NCBI GenBank assembly: GCA_012656075.1
Contig: JAAKBF010000045.1
Span: 1-64,000 of the forward strand
Source of the DNA: Phytophthora hibernalis
Taxonomy: Eukaryota; Oomycota; Peronosporomycetes; Peronosporales; Peronosporaceae
DNA length: 64,000 bases
Direction of reading: 5' to 3'
Below, piece after piece: positions 1 through 13,359 of this stretch. The translations under genes were made by a program, and so were the position numbers. Every line of letters starts with the position of its first letter. Position 1 is the first letter of the stretch. Below the pieces are notes generated by a model, which did not search any database, was not told where the DNA came from, and saw nothing but the letters and a program-made list of their open reading frames with translations.

Positions 1-3000
1 TTTGGTCTGTTTTCGATTCAACTCGTCTCGAAGTGCAGCCACGTGGGTGTCGAGATCGTCAATCGCTCTTCTTGATGATTGTAGCACCGCCGTAGCCTCT
101 GACACTTCCTGTAGAAGCCTTCCCCAACAATATTCACTTCTAGCTTCATTTGCGCAGCCTCCGGCATAAGCTCACCAGATGATGTCTCAATAACACAAAT
201 GCCCTGAACAAGATCCGCCAAAGTCCGCCCGTAGTCGAACAGTGCCACCACCTTACTGTAGCAAGTTTGGACGCATTCATGTAATTTATCGTCAGAAGAT
301 TGTTGATCAGCGTGAAGCGCGCTCAAGTTCGAGGCAAGGTAGTCCATTTGCTGCGCCAATTCCAACACATTTGCTTCAACATCAATTTGATCCGTGAGCA
401 ACGCATTCAGATACGGCACTTGCGACGACAAGAAGGTAAGCAATTGAGTTTGGCTCAGGCTGGAAACCTGGACCAAATCACTCGCAGATGAGGGCTGGAT
501 TGCCAACCATGATGCATATTGAACGCGTCGTTCATGCTTCCTCCGAAGGGCAGATATTTTGGGCCCACGAATTCGATTGAGTAACAATCCCCTGTTGAGT
601 CCACCACACTTTGCTAACATGCATCAGCTTCGTAATAGATTTGCAAACAATATCCGCTTGTATCTCCGGTTTCCCAATAGTTAAACTCGGTGTAGATGGC
701 AGTATATCCAGGATCTCAGAACTGTAAAAGGTAGTCCATTGTGAACACAGTGAATCTGACTTGAATTCGTCCTCCGTAGTAAGTGGTACATGGTTTAGCA
801 CGTGAAAGTCAAATTTCCACTCGGAAGATATTATGCCGGAAAGCTGATATCGGAGTAACTTTTCAACCAGCCCGAAATAAAACTGTCCATATGCGTTGAC
901 CAAATTGTGCGCACAGTTTCCTCCATCATGTGCTTCGAATGATCCACTCCCATTACATTATACGGTTTGATGAGGCTCAGCACCAATTCAATCCAGTTGA
1001 CGTTGGCCGACCTCTGTATATGTTCGATCTCTTCATCTACCACCATCAAAGCCTCGCGCAATGTGTCGACAAACAAAGAGATCTTCTGAAGCACAGCAAA
1101 CGCAGCAACAACGACATTGTGGACAGCAGGGTGCTCAGTAAGCAACGTTTCCAAAGAAGAACTTTCATCACCTGCTGCAGCAGACGTTGGTGCCTCCATC
1201 ATGTTCACCAAATCTTGCATTCCACCTGATGTAGATGCAGTCGCCTCAATTAGCTCCAATATTTCAAGCGGTACACCTTCCGTTTGCCGCACATGAAGAT
1301 TGAATATGAACTCTTCCTGAAATGTGACGGCGAATGATCGCACGCTTTGTAGGATATCAATGAACCCATTTAGACCCTTCCCAGCATCACGATTTGTTTC
1401 TCCCAGAACTTTTTCATGGGTATCCAAAAGTTCTGACGCTCGAAGCCTCTTCATGGAGCCCTTTGGTGTCGACACTAGTTCCAACAATGTTGTGGACGCA
1501 CAAGACACAGCCATCAGGGCCTGAAATCTTGGGTGAGTTGTCAGATCAGGGGTGAAGGTATCACCGGTACCTGTGTCAGCGTTTAAGCTCTCGTCGGTTA
1601 ATTCTCCAATTGCTTCAATTATCCAAGACGCCCCGGCGAGTTTCATAAGTCGTTGACCTTGAGCATTCGATAATTTCATCACAGATAGCTCATTCGAGAT
1701 GTCCTGGAGGTACCGATCCACTTGCGAGAACAACGATGAGTCTGAGTTTGGGTATTCCTGGTGTGGAGTACAATCGATATTGAGCTCCTTCAGGTGACGT
1801 AAAATCGAAGTCGATTCTGCAACATCTTCTTCAGAAGGCACAGTTGACGGGCAAATCACCGTGGAAACATCTCCTTCAATGCGACCTCCGACCAGTGGAC
1901 GTACGTACTCGGAGCACCGCTTCCACCATGTAAAGTATACATCCTTGTCTGTGATCTTCAGCTCTGAATCCAGATATGCATCCAATTCTTTTCGCCAGTG
2001 ACCGTACGAAGTAAGATATGGAATCAAACAAACCGCCAGCTTTTAATCTCGAAACGCAGTCGTGTCACATCCGTATCAATAAATTGGCACTTGGACTCAA
2101 GCACGTGAAAGAGTTCTATGTACTGACCGGGAAACTGAGACCCAGCCAACACCTCCCAAGTGTAGCATGGACCGTCTGGAAAGAAGGCGACTCAACTGCC
2201 CGTACCACGACACTCAGTTCGGCCTCCGGATTAGTCTCAGCGAACGCAATACTTTTTGCCTCCAAGTCTCAATTTGTGTGTGTCTTGCGAAGCACTCATT
2301 CGCAAAAGAACTGATCTTTGCCGAAATTCCCTTAGCCTGAGCTGCAGCAGTCTCCACGTCAGCACGCTTTGCTCGCTGGGCACTCTGCAAAGCAGAAAGA
2401 CCACTCTCAACTTTTGAGACCGCGTTGAGAAGCACTTGTTCTTCCTTCTCAAGTGAAATTAATCGCTTGCTTTGCTCAAACAAATCGCCAAAAGGTACTT
2501 CGCCTCCTCTAAGAACTCGAGAAATTATATCTGCAAACTGCTCATATTGACGCCCAAAAGATAGTGTGTCTTGTCGTCGTTCTTCTGCCCGTGACAAGAA
2601 CAACGAGAGATTCACGTTCACCTCCAGACGAGCCTTCAAGTCCCCTGAGCGTCCTTGTCGCTTATCCTCGGCAATCCATTCGACAAGTGGGCTATACACG
2701 AACGCCTCTAACAGTGTCAGCAACGCTTCACGTACATCATCGGAGCGTACAACGCGTAACGTTGTCTCAAGCGCTACACGAAATCTTCCCTCCACACCCG
2801 TGATCCCAAGGGCATCCTGCAACATGGGCGTCAGTCGGAAAGGCACAATTTCTGGTACTTTAAGCCGACGCCCCTTGTCAAACACACGTTGTGGTCGATA
2901 TGAACGATGTCTCCACTGTTGAAGCACAACAAGATGTTGTCCAAATGCCGGTCTCCCAGCCCAACAATGTACCCTAAAACTGACATCACGGCGAGGGATT

Positions 3001-6000
3001 TACTCAACCGTACACTTTTCGTCCAGGTCTCACGTAAATCTTCACTTCGAAGGAGAATCTCCTGCTGCAGCACATTTCGAGGACGCTGAGCAACCAGTTC
3101 TTGGTAAATCTTCTTTAGAACGGGAACTGGCCATTGCGCTCGGTGGTTTGGCGACACATTCGCAATCCCGTGTTGCTTCAACTTCGCGTAGAACTGAGCA
3201 GTTGGCGGTGGTGGTGCTGCCTGCTGCTGTGCCGAAGATAATACTGTTGGATCTTGATGGCCTCGCAGTTGCTCGTTTCGGGATGTATATACTTGAAAAG
3301 TGGAACAACGTCTGGCACCATTTGGATTAAACCAGCATTTTTAGACAGCGGTATGACACTGTAGTGTTTAGCCGACAAATCTCGAGTAACAGCAACATTA
3401 TCCGCGCGTAAAAAGTCATTCGTCACTCTTAGAAACTGCATGATTCGCTCGTCCAACCTAAGATCTTCGCGGGCCTTCAGCAAGTATTTGTACGTTTTGC
3501 CATCAGATCCAATCAGTTCCAACGATTTCGGCTTGGTTTTCGTTCGCAGAATGTTTACGGACAAATCGACGCGATGAATCGTTATTGGATCATTTTTTCG
3601 AGAACGCACCAGGCATGTTGGTTAGCACGAGCTGACGTGAAGTCGAAGCCATTGCAGGCGATATATCATGAAGCGGTAGTTGATCCTTTCGTCCTGAGGC
3701 ACTTATCAAGACTTTCAGTATTTCCGCAAAAGATTGCCAAAGGTCCTGTGGGCTTTTGCACCCGACGCTGGAGCTGCCCGCTGTTCTGAACCACAGCACT
3801 CACGAAAGCTTTCTATCGCCTTCTCGATCAACCCACCATAATCGTTCAGAAACTTTCGCTCATGAGGTGACACCGTGTACTGGTCACGAGCACCGCCACA
3901 CGTTTCTCTCCATAATCTTTCAATTGAGACTAGAATTGGTTTCATAATTGCCACCAATTTTTATGCGCTAGCTCAGCTTTTCCTTAATGGAAAGTGTTGC
4001 ATTTTCTCCACTCGTGTAGCCTCCTTTTCGAGCGTGCTCGTTCGCCGAGCCACATCGGACGATAATTTCATAAGCATGCTGATCCATTCTTCGTCCCACA
4101 GGATTGAGATTCGACGAAGTTCCGAAACAAGCAACCGCACTCCTTCAACTTGTCCAGAAGACACGGTTTGAAGTTCTTGCAAAACCGCGGCAAATGTGTT
4201 TCTTCCGTGGCCTTGCTCTTCATATCGATTTGAAATGCTGTCTTCCATGGAGTCCACAACCGCTGGGTACACTATTGAGTGGGGTGAATGGTGCGCCAAG
4301 CGTTTCAGGATCAGACACACATGAGATGAGACTGCAACAACCGGATGGTGCGCTCGAGCGATTAGTTGAGGAACAACGGACGACCATGGAGCTATTGGGC
4401 CGGTAGAAAGCACATTTTCAAGCGCTGACATCACGTTTCGTTCTTCTCCATATGTCGTCAGCAAACCCAGCAGACGGAGTGCGACCATGGTAAACTTTTG
4501 TTTTGAGGAGATAGAGTCCTCAACATTATGGAGGAAGCTAGGTATTTTCCGTAGCCACGAGCAGCCATTACAAAAAATAGTAGTACCTTGGAGTGACAAT
4601 CTCGTTGTAGCTGTACCAAGGAATCCACTGCATTCACATCATGATATGACGGGGCTTGATCGATACACATTTGGCGGAAGACGTCTTCTCTTTGACGGAT
4701 GAGTTCGCCATTATCCAAGAATCGACAAAAGGCACGAATAACAGAATCGCGATCTAGTTCGGCAATCCCAATCTTGTCTAGCAGAACGCTCATCACTGAT
4801 TCCTCTGATGGATCCAAGCTAATGTATCCATTCTGCTCCGCAATCTGTGCAATTTCTCGTTTCCCTCGATTGTAACACCAATCGCTGTACCGAATCCAGG
4901 CCTTGGCTGAAGTTGGCATTACCTTGACCGCAGTTTGAAGACACTTGTGCGCTGCCGTATCTTGGAGATCGGTAGAAAGAGCCATGTCCATAAGTTCGTG
5001 GTCTCGATCACTGTTTGCCGAAAGAACCTCCAGCGTATCATTGAGAAAGTGTGTAGTAGTTGGTGACAGCAGCTCGGTGTCATCCGCTTTATTAAATGCT
5101 GCGGCGAGGTGCAACAAGGAGCGAACAATAATCGTTTTTGTCCAAAACTGCCGCCTAATTCAGTTGACGACATACTCGTTTCACATTGTGTCTCGAGGAG
5201 ACGACGTCCTTCGTTTTCCATCCCAATAGCCTCGAGCAACTTCGCTTTCTCGTAGCTTACGGCCATCAACGATACATCATTTGTCCCTTTGATAACCGCA
5301 GCGTCTGTCAACAGGCTTCGAGCAAAACTGAAATTGTGCTGCTTCCGAGCCAAGCTGGCAACGCTCGCGAGATGCAAGCAATTTGCATCAATACTCCCAG
5401 TTCGTTGAGCAGACCCTATCCAGTCCGGATAACGCGTACAGAATGCCTGACCCCATGAAGCTGAATCGTAGACCTCGGGATTGAGTCGGAAGCCTTCCAT
5501 TAGTATCTCTGCTTGTTGGATGTCAGTAGGCGACTGGTTCTTAGTCCCAAATAATCGAAGGAGAGATTCCTCCGCTTTTTCCCAACCTTTTCACCCGCGT
5601 AACCATTCCACGGCGCTGGTTGCAGTGCCAGTGGGATCAAAGCATCCTTTAGTCGGTTTAGGCCAGCACTATCAACATGCGAGAAAGTGTTAGGTGGTTC
5701 GTCGTTGCAAAGAACGTCCCACAAACGGAGTGCTAAAGCCGCTCGTTTCGTCATGTCGCTTTCAAGATCATTTGCAGTTACGAACTCTCCAGTTGGTACA
5801 CTCACAGCTATCTCTAAACTTCGGACTGTTTCCGCCTCATTACTCCACTTGTCGCCGCAGTCGAATATTGCCTGAATTCCCTCAATAGGGCGATCGCAAT
5901 CCGCTAGAGCCCGAACAATCTGTACAAATTTTCCCACAAACTGGCGCAACTTAGCCCACTGGCGCAGGGCAGCATAGCTTTTTGCACAACTTTTGAAGCA

Positions 6001-9000
6001 CCCTAGTAGCACAGGAGGCGCGAGTCGAAGAAACAGCATTGGAGATTCAAACAACTGTGTTGTGCTGACGCCTTGCGAAGAAAACGATTTGTTTTGAATC
6101 GATTCAAGCACCGGCTCTAGCAAGGCCTCGTATTCTGTCACTGCGTCTTCATATCGCATTTCAGCCTCGAGCCGCACTGCACTCATCCAGCGGAAAAGTG
6201 GCAAATTCCACTGCCCCTTCTCATTGCTCATACTTGCATCGTTCCGCTGGTACCAGCTGCTCATAGCAGACGAAACAGATTCGCACCACTTTTGAAAACC
6301 AATAATGGAATCTGCGTCTTTTGCATCGCAATGGCACTGACACAGCATATAGACTGCAATGTCCAAATCTTTCTCCGCTTGCTCTAATTCCATGTTCACC
6401 ATTTCTGAAAGTCCACGCGACGCAAAAGACGTCATAATTCTAGTTAGCTTGGTGTAGCAGGTTGTCACCAAAGCGTGATTATGATACCGACACAGCTCGT
6501 ACGATGATCCGTTGCGTGACATATCCAGTAGAAGTGGTCGTATCCGATTCAGCCAGTCATCACACACAACCTTATTTGCACGGAAGAAGAGCACGGTTTT
6601 GTACTCATCGCTTTCCGGGTCGCTTAGGCCCTCGTCTGTAGTGCAAATAGCACGAGTTATCCCTGCTTCCAACGCGCTCATAAACTCCAGCAGGATCCGC
6701 TTGGGCAGCAGATATGATGGTGCGGAAGAAATACTGTCCACTGCCTCATGCTGCTGGTACGTCCACCCACTTAGACCATGCACACCATCTGAATATTTTA
6801 GTAACAACCGTTCAATACTAGCGAAACTTTGAGCTGGTCCTCCGAAATGGGTTCGAAGTCTGCTTTGAACACACCATGCTGCTGCTTGGCGAACTGCACC
6901 CGAAATAATGTCTGCATAACTGAAGGATACGCCTGGCGAAATTCGATCCATAATCCTTTGACACACTCGATTCCACTCGATTCCGTCACCTTCTCGTGAA
7001 TAGAAAAGGCTCATAATATGTTCAAAATCTGCTGCAACAAACGAAAGATGTAATGTCTGTGATACAAGGTGAGGCGAATCTAACCTCTTTTGCGCTAGAA
7101 GTGCACAGCGAGCCATGCCACCCAAAGCATCTGACATAATATTGCTTTGTACAGCGCGGTTGGGGTCCAATACCAGGTCCAGTGCCAATCTAAACATGCC
7201 GCTAGCAAAGTTGTCTGCATCAGGCCGAGAATTTATCGTTTTGAACACTTGCACGCACTCCCCACGAACTTTCACGCTGGGGCAATACGCAATTTTGCCC
7301 ACTGCCTCTAAAATACTCCGGCAAACATCCAGTGGAATCTCTGGAACGAGTTTTGTCAGACACAAAATAGCATCTATCACCTTCAGTATTTCCAAACCAA
7401 GTCGATGATCTCGAAACACCACCATATCACTTGGCAACATATTGACCGCACATTCCAACATTCGAAGTGAGGCGCTCTTGATAACGCCCACAACGTTGTA
7501 TCGACCAGCGAAGCAGTGGGAAGCAGCACCTATAAACGCGGACGACATTTTCAGCAGGAGACACAACTGCCGAGGTTTCAACTTGTTCTGAGGATTTCGG
7601 TGGCTCTGCTTTTCTAGCTTTGCCGTAACCAGTTCGAGGATCGCAATCGTGTGTGACTCGTCTCGAGCTAGATTAAGACTCTCAGGGTTTCGAGAAGCCA
7701 AGATGAAGCACGTAGCCGCAAAAACGAAGAAGCCCTTCTCGCTGTTTCGACTATTTAGACGCAGAAGGGCTTGCATCCCAAGTATCTGGCCATCCAGTGA
7801 ATTGTTATATACCCATAAGCAGTCTAATGACCAAGTCAGAAACGGAACGAACCTTCAGAGCGCCCGCTCCTCCGAGTCGCACAAGCTGCAGGTACAGTTG
7901 GGTAATATACGTAACTCCATTGGGACATTTCAAGTGATACAAGCATTCCATGACCTTCACGCGCTTCGACTGGCTGCCTTTCTTGACAATTCGTGTGGGA
8001 ATATCATCTTCGAGCGCGTTGATTGCAGTTGTTTGCACGAGCAGCGGGTTGTCGATACGGGAGAAATTTGCACTTGCTAGTTTGGTAGCATTTTTTATGA
8101 CCATCAAGAGCTTTTCAACTTCACTGTCACGCGCCCGCGACTGCTTAGCACAGTGATAGAGTAGAAATTTCACAGCCACAACCGAAAGAGGCGGGAAGTT
8201 GGCGCGCCTGGCGTCAGACATCGATGCCAAATATTCTGAGCAATTCGCCACGCAGAAAAGGCTGTGTTGGTTAATAATCACAGCGTAAGAAAAATGTTTC
8301 CATGCAGATACAGCAAAGAAAATATCCACTTACGAATATTCCGGCTGAAGACAAGATGCAACACGAATCAGTACCCTCACGAATGGACTTTCCGCTGCTT
8401 CATTCGTGGGCAAGGCTGAATTGAACACCAGGACATCAACTCCATCTCGTTAATGACCATTTAGCGCTGAAAAAAGATGCAGGTTTCACCAACCTAGGTC
8501 TGGAACACATTGAGCCACCATCATAAAACAAACCAACAGCGTGCTAATACGGTCGTCATCTCCGTCTTGGTGCTCATTCCATGCATCACACAAGCTCACA
8601 ATTTCCTATACAATCCAAGACACTCCATTCGGTCAGACTGGTATTTCCCCTCCAGCAACTCATTGCTCACAAACGTACATCAGCAAACGAATTCAGCAGC
8701 TGCAGACTGAACACGCTGTTATCCGCCCAGAGGCGTCCGAAGTGCTGCAACAGCGTGAGAATATCCTCCCTGCACGACAAAACTCCGTTAGCATTCACTC
8801 ACGACCAACAAAACCCTCCACATACCGAAGCAGGCTGTTTGGTCCCGTGCTCATCATCCATCCAATCAGCACGTCCGCAATATCCACAAAGTGCGTCTGC
8901 AGCTTCCTCAGCATCAGCGTCGTCCACTGCTGTTCCTCCTCCTGCATCAATAGAGCGTGCAAATACTTCACCAATTGATCCACGAGCGCCACATCTGCCG

Positions 9001-9481
9001 TGTGGTCCAGCAACGTCCTCCACATCTGCATCACGCGTGCAAAAACCCTGTCGAGCTCGTTGAACTCGCTGCTGGTTTCGTCCCACGAGTGCTCGTCCTT
9101 TCTGGGCACCGTCTTCTCCCCTGCAGCAGCAGCGAGTAGCTCCACTGCACCATCCACGGCTCGTTGCCCAGCTGCGTGTTCCTGGCGATCCAGTCGCAGA
9201 ACCCCGTGGGGTTGTGACGCGCCAGCGTCTGCAGCAGCTGCAGCACGGAACTCTGCAGCTCCTGGCCGCTCTTCAGGGGCGTCACCATCACGTCCGTGAG
9301 CAGCGGCAGATACGGCTCGTAGGACAGAAACAGGCCGGGCGTGGGGGCCAGTAGACGGAAGAACTCCTCCAGCTGCTGCGCCGCCTGACGCGCTGCTTGG
9401 GGGAACGACGTCGGCCGAGAGCAGCGACTGCAGCGCCGCCAGTGGGTTGAAAGGCGGCGGCTCAGTGGCGGACGTCCGCAT
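1..9481 (-). CDS. SMG1: SMG1-like PIKK kinase (3' end beyond window)
   Basis: A phosphatidylinositol-3-kinase-related protein kinase; in the known family SMG1 phosphorylates UPF1 in nonsense-mediated mRNA decay. Kinase-domain motifs are clear on the minus strand: the ATP-lysine region KTYKYLLKAREDLRLDERI (about 3480-3530), HYSVIPL (about 3345), the catalytic loop GLGDRHLDN and the HIDHN metal-binding loop (about 2895-2975), then VPEIVPFRLTPMLQDALG and GVEG (2770-2870). The HIDHNVC and VTGVEG wording is SMG1-like rather than TOR, ATM or ATR. HEAT/FAT-like helices cover 3.7-8.3 kb. An N-terminal LQTHFVDIADVLIGWMM stretch (about 8865) fits the SMG1 N-region. The start is the ATG at 9481. An intron at 8770-8825 (GTATGT...TGCTAAC...GCAG) joins readable exons; others lie at about 8.27-8.33 and 8.5-8.68 kb. 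Roughly a dozen one-base frame switches occur (e.g. near 9403, 9118, 7813, 900, 110). The reading frame is still open at base 1, so the FATC end lies outside. Confidence 0.85.
8770..8825 (-). other. Intron in SMG1 (56 bp)
   Basis: Donor GTATGT and acceptor GTGCAG, with a TGCTAAC branch-like site. Splicing joins ...NSLLR to EDILTLLQHFGRLW in frame and removes a stop that would otherwise end the first exon. Confidence 0.65.
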
Positions 9482-10317
9482 CTTTGTCTTTATCTCTCTT
9501 GGGGGTTGGTTCGGGATCTGGAAGGACGCGTCAAGGCTTCTCGTTCATCGTCGTGGGGCGCGAGGCACGTGTGGTCTCCCAATGCGGAGGCAAATGCGCG
9601 AATGGCGAGGAGTGAATGTTTCAGAAGAGGTTTTCAGCCAATGGGGAGGAGGGTACAGTGTACCAGGAAAAGCAAAGCGATGGCATTAGTACTACTTGTT
9701 GTACTACTACTTCTAGTAGCACTACAATTTTGTAGTATTACTAAGGCACTACTAGCACTTTATTTTACTAAAGCGCACGATGCTTGTTTTCTTCTATGCG
9801 CTGAAGCTCAAGACGATTATAGCGCAGCGCTAGTTGCCGTTGAGGTCGTCCATTGTTGGTTTTTGTGCTCAGCGAGTTCATGACTATTGATCCTGTCGAA
9901 AACGCTTGTTCTTGAAATGCCGTAGAACAGCCCCGTCGTAACCAAACGCGAGCAAGTTTTGCAACCGAAGGAACTATATCGCGTCCGAATTTGGTAAATC
10001 AGTTGCACCCATAGATTTGCTGACAAAGCTGCTTCACGTTCCAGACTCGAACATTTCCATGTTTTTTGTTTCGCATGACGTTGTACTATTATCCAGTGAG
10101 AAGCAGAAGTTCAAGAAGTTACTTCAATGGAAGTTCAAGGAGATACTTCAACGCAGCCTGCTGAAGGCGCAAGGCCCCGCGCTGCGAAGAAGTCGTAGTT
10201 AGCGCAGCAGTTCATTTCTTTTTCCTTTTTAAATCTCACTTTCTAACCTGCGTTCTACGGACCAAGAAGGTCATTTGGTGCGACAACAAATAATTATTTA
10301 GCCGGTCGTGCTAAGAT
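9482..10317. other. SMG1 upstream region and spacer
   Basis: No convincing gene. Around 9680-9770 there is a run rich in TACTAC/TAGTAG triplets that could pair with itself. 10,080-10,200 carries several AAGTTCAAG/ACTTCAA repeats. The stretch leads into the Gypsy gag remnant and may include decayed LTR or leader sequence, but no LTR boundaries could be fixed. Confidence 0.4.
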
Positions 10318-11955
10318 ATGATGACAAGTCAACAGAGTCGAAAGGGCTCAGCAAAAGGTGAAGCGTTGCCGGGTGCTGCGAAATCCGGAGCTGAAGGGAT
10401 GGAGGAAAACATCAAGAAGAGGAAGACTTTCGTGTTATTCGTGTTATCACAAGCACAGAGTGCACGGAGGACCCAGCAACGTCAAGCGGAGGAGAAGGAT
10501 CCAGCGTTAGCAGCTGTTCACCACAGTACGGTGGAGCAGATGCGACAGTTGTACGCGCAACAGCAGTCAACGACCAAAAGACAGAGGGTATCTGTAACAG
10601 CAGTACGACAATCAGCTGACCTTGAATACCAAGAGTGAACGTCTCGAGGAACATCAGAAGACAGGATACAATGCTGGTCGGTGCCATATGGAAGCTGTTG
10701 GGTGCCACGGGTGTCAAATTGAAACCCTCCAGGAGGCGATAACATATCCAAAGGTAGAGCTTGGTGGGGATGGTTCGCTCAGTCAACACAGGGCAAAAGA
10801 GGTGGTGGCGGTTAGGACACGGACATGGATGGACCAGGGCACGGCAGGACCGGTCCCGTTGACGTAGATGGTTACTATCGCAACAGGAGCAAGTATGCCA
10901 ACGCCTCCGGTGTATCGCGGGTGTACCCGTAAGCAGAAAAAGGCGTTCATGGACAGCTATTTGATATACGAGCGACGGGTCCGCGTGCCGAACGCTGGTT
11001 CGATTAGCCATGTGCTCCAAATGCCGTCCAGAGCGTGCATTGAGCACTGGACGTTGGCACGCATCTGTATAAACAAGCTCAAGAAACGCGAGGACCAAAT
11101 CTCGGAGGAAGAGTAGAAACACATACTTCCTAGATGTTCCGACAAGAACTACGGCGGACCCACGCAAATTATAAAGGCGCTCAAGAGCAACCGGTCGCGG
11201 CGTCACGAGTGGTGAAATCTATCTCGGATTTGCACCTGCCCAGGACATGGATGAGTTTCCTATAACGGAACCAAAACTCTCAGTTGCATTTCTGTGAGCT
11301 GAGGTGGAACCTTCTGTGTGGCGCATTTCGGTGAATACCAATCTGTGGAAAGCAGCTATTAAACGCGTGCGTGTCTCCGTGGCTGCCTTCCTGGATTGGT
11401 TGAAATCGCGAGTGGGATGTTTCTCCTGTTCGAGTCAGCGTTGCTAAAAGAAGTGCGACTACAGGGTCCAAATCGAAGGTCCCGACGTTATGATACCAAC
11501 ACCGCGACGGTCCGAGGTAGATGAACCCTAAATGAAGCAGAAATTACCTCCCAGTGGTGCCAAGAGCGCTATCAGCGAAGCTATTGTGCCTTCTAAAGGC
11601 ACACGTGGTGGATCGGCAGAAGAGCAAGTGATAAATGTAGTAATCCCACGCATACGGTCTTCCTCTATCCCCATATCAATGTGCACGAGCGAGCTACAAG
11701 CAGCATCGCGCAGATAATGTAGCATTCGCTTCGTCACCTACCGCTGGAAACTTGGTGGGACGCAGTGGACGTTTCGAGCACGCCAATCCCGTGTTTAGTG
11801 AGGGATATAATTGCTGAAGTAACTCCAGACACAGACGTTGATGTGAGGATTGTGACCCATTATTTCCGAATGTGTCAGCCGGCCGTACAGCGTGCGATCC
11901 GAAACTGGGATAGTGCTATGGGCGATATCGCCGGCTTGCACAGCTTGATTTGAAA
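10318..11955 (+). pseudogene. Degraded Gypsy-type gag remnant
   Basis: A broken retrotransposon coding region. The first reading (10318-10638) is a charged, coiled-coil-like gag N-terminus ending in SADLEYQE. The second (10868-11116) has PVYRGCTRKQKKAFMDSYLI followed by MPSRACIEHW. A third (about 11765-11953) reads PDTDVDVRIVTHYFRM. These phrases in this order resemble the gag-like proteins of oomycete Ty3/Gypsy elements; that comparison is from memory of the family, not a search. Stops and frame switches are scattered between the pieces, and no reverse transcriptase, integrase or paired LTR was found. A 264-residue reading on the opposite strand is an antisense shadow. Confidence 0.6.
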
Positions 11956-12261
11956 CGAGAGGTGTCTAGGCGGATGGATGAACCACGCCGAGCCTGGGCT
12001 TGGCGGTGTGCTCTGGTCGTTGCTATATTTGGTGCAGTTGCTGTCAAAGTTCCAGGCAAACGGTGTGCATGCGTCTTGAGTTGTCGTTTGGACTCGAATG
12101 TGCACAAACAAACACTTTTGATGGTAGGCCAATTCAAGTGTTGCTACAGGATGGAGGCTTCTTCATATGAGATTATTTTGCTTATGATCAGGCCTGCTCT
12201 TGTCCGAGACGAGAACTAACCAGTTCAGCGCACAGGAAGGGATCCTGTCACGACGGAAACC
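11956..12261. other. Spacer after gag remnant, no supported gene
   Basis: Short open frames exist on both strands but none shows recognisable motifs. It may be further decayed Gypsy sequence. Confidence 0.35.
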
Positions 12262-12482
12262 ATGCTACAAATGACCATATCCTGGCCAGGTTTGAGTATC
12301 ATTGGATATTTTTACTCATTTCATATCAATGATATGACATTTTCTTTCAATTTACAATATCAATTTTTATCAGCGCTGATAAAGAGCCTCAGCAAATATC
12401 ATAGTACTATATCAGCGATATTTATCAGTGATAAACTAACATGGCCATTTTTGTATGAGAGTAAGTATTTGGCCCGAATGAT
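12262..12482. repeat. AT-rich block with palindromic TATCA motifs
   Basis: The block is much more AT-rich than its surroundings. It contains a perfect 16-bp palindrome TTATCAGCGCTGATAA at 12367-12382, plus relatives such as ATATCAGCGATAT and TTATCAGTGATAA at about 12408-12436 and ATATCAATGATAT at 12322-12335. Dense inverted TATCA units look like a small foldback/MITE-type repeat or a protein-binding array. No target duplication was identified. Confidence 0.4.
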
Positions 12483-12931
12483 ATTACCCTTCCCCCACCC
12501 TATCTTCTGATTTGCGGGGATGTGCTGAGCTCCGTGCATCCGGACGGCGGATTCGGTATACCAAGATGTATACCGTTTGTCAGCCACAAAATCATTTCCT
12601 TCTCCTTTTAACGCGTGGCCCGTGCGAGACTATGGAGATGCGGCCGCGCGCCGCATCGAAGCGCCGTTTGGCCGATGAAGACCTCGCTGACCTCGACGAG
12701 AGCGACGACGGCCCCGTTGTCGAGACGTGGCAGTCGTCGCCCACCCCCAGCACAGCTGATTCTGCGGATGAAGCCCTCCCAAGTGGTGAAGGGTCATGGC
12801 ATACGACAAGCAGCACGAGTGAAGGTGGAGCAGAAACTCTCGTCGTGTCTCCACCCCCGAAGCAGGTCGAATTTTCGTCTTGGGAGGCCCTACAAGATTA
12901 TCTAACCAGTTATCAGGCCCGGACGTTCCAG

Positions 12932-12978
12932 GCAATTATCGCGGCGGGAATAAGCTCTAACTACGTCTTGTTATGCAG
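12932..12978 (+). other. GC-AG intron in MULE gene (47 bp)
   Basis: Splicing TTCCAG|GCAATT to TTATGCAG|ATCTTT joins ...YQARTFQ to IFRIRTSTTVAER in frame. CTCTAAC inside serves as the branch site. The donor is GC instead of GT. Confidence 0.6.
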
Positions 12979-13179
12979 ATCTTTCGCATCCGCACGAGCA
13001 CCACCGTTGCAGAGCGGAACGCCAAGATGGAGAAGAACCAGTCAAAGGCCGATAAGATTCCTAATGTTTGGGATCACTACGCCAAGACCTACGTGTGCAC
13101 GCACCACGGCAAGTACCATTCGCAAGCTAGCACCAAACGCCCTCGCCAAGAGACTCAAAGACAAGGCTGCAAGTCCCAG

Positions 13180-13359
13180 GTACGGTCTGTTTTTCTTCTT
13201 CAAGTTCATCGGTCGGATTCGGGTTCGGTCGGGCCCATTCGGGGTTCAGTCGGGCCGATTCGGGTATCGTTGACATCATTCGGTTCATTCGTGTCGATGT
13301 GACCAAGCTCAGTTGTGGGTGTACTAACACAAACTGTTTGTTGGTATTTATCTGTCTAG
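13180..13359 (+). other. Intron in MULE gene with internal GGGTTCGG repeats
   Basis: CAG|GTACGG ... TACTAAC (13322-13328) ... CTGTCTAG|ATC. Removing it joins the Cys-rich DNA-binding part to INACVQVVDKSTKR in phase 0. At 180 bp it is longer than the other introns here because 13200-13272 holds imperfect repeats of TTCGGGTTCGGTCGGGCC type. Confidence 0.7.

Noticed and set aside
1..9481. SMG1 as a true pseudogene
   Set aside because: The frame breaks are single bases, often at homopolymers, with conserved motifs intact. Other essential genes nearby show the same pattern, so assembly error is the better reading, though not proven.
10412..11206. 264-codon open frame on minus strand
   Set aside because: Antisense to the Gypsy gag remnant, whose plus-strand readings show family-like phrases.
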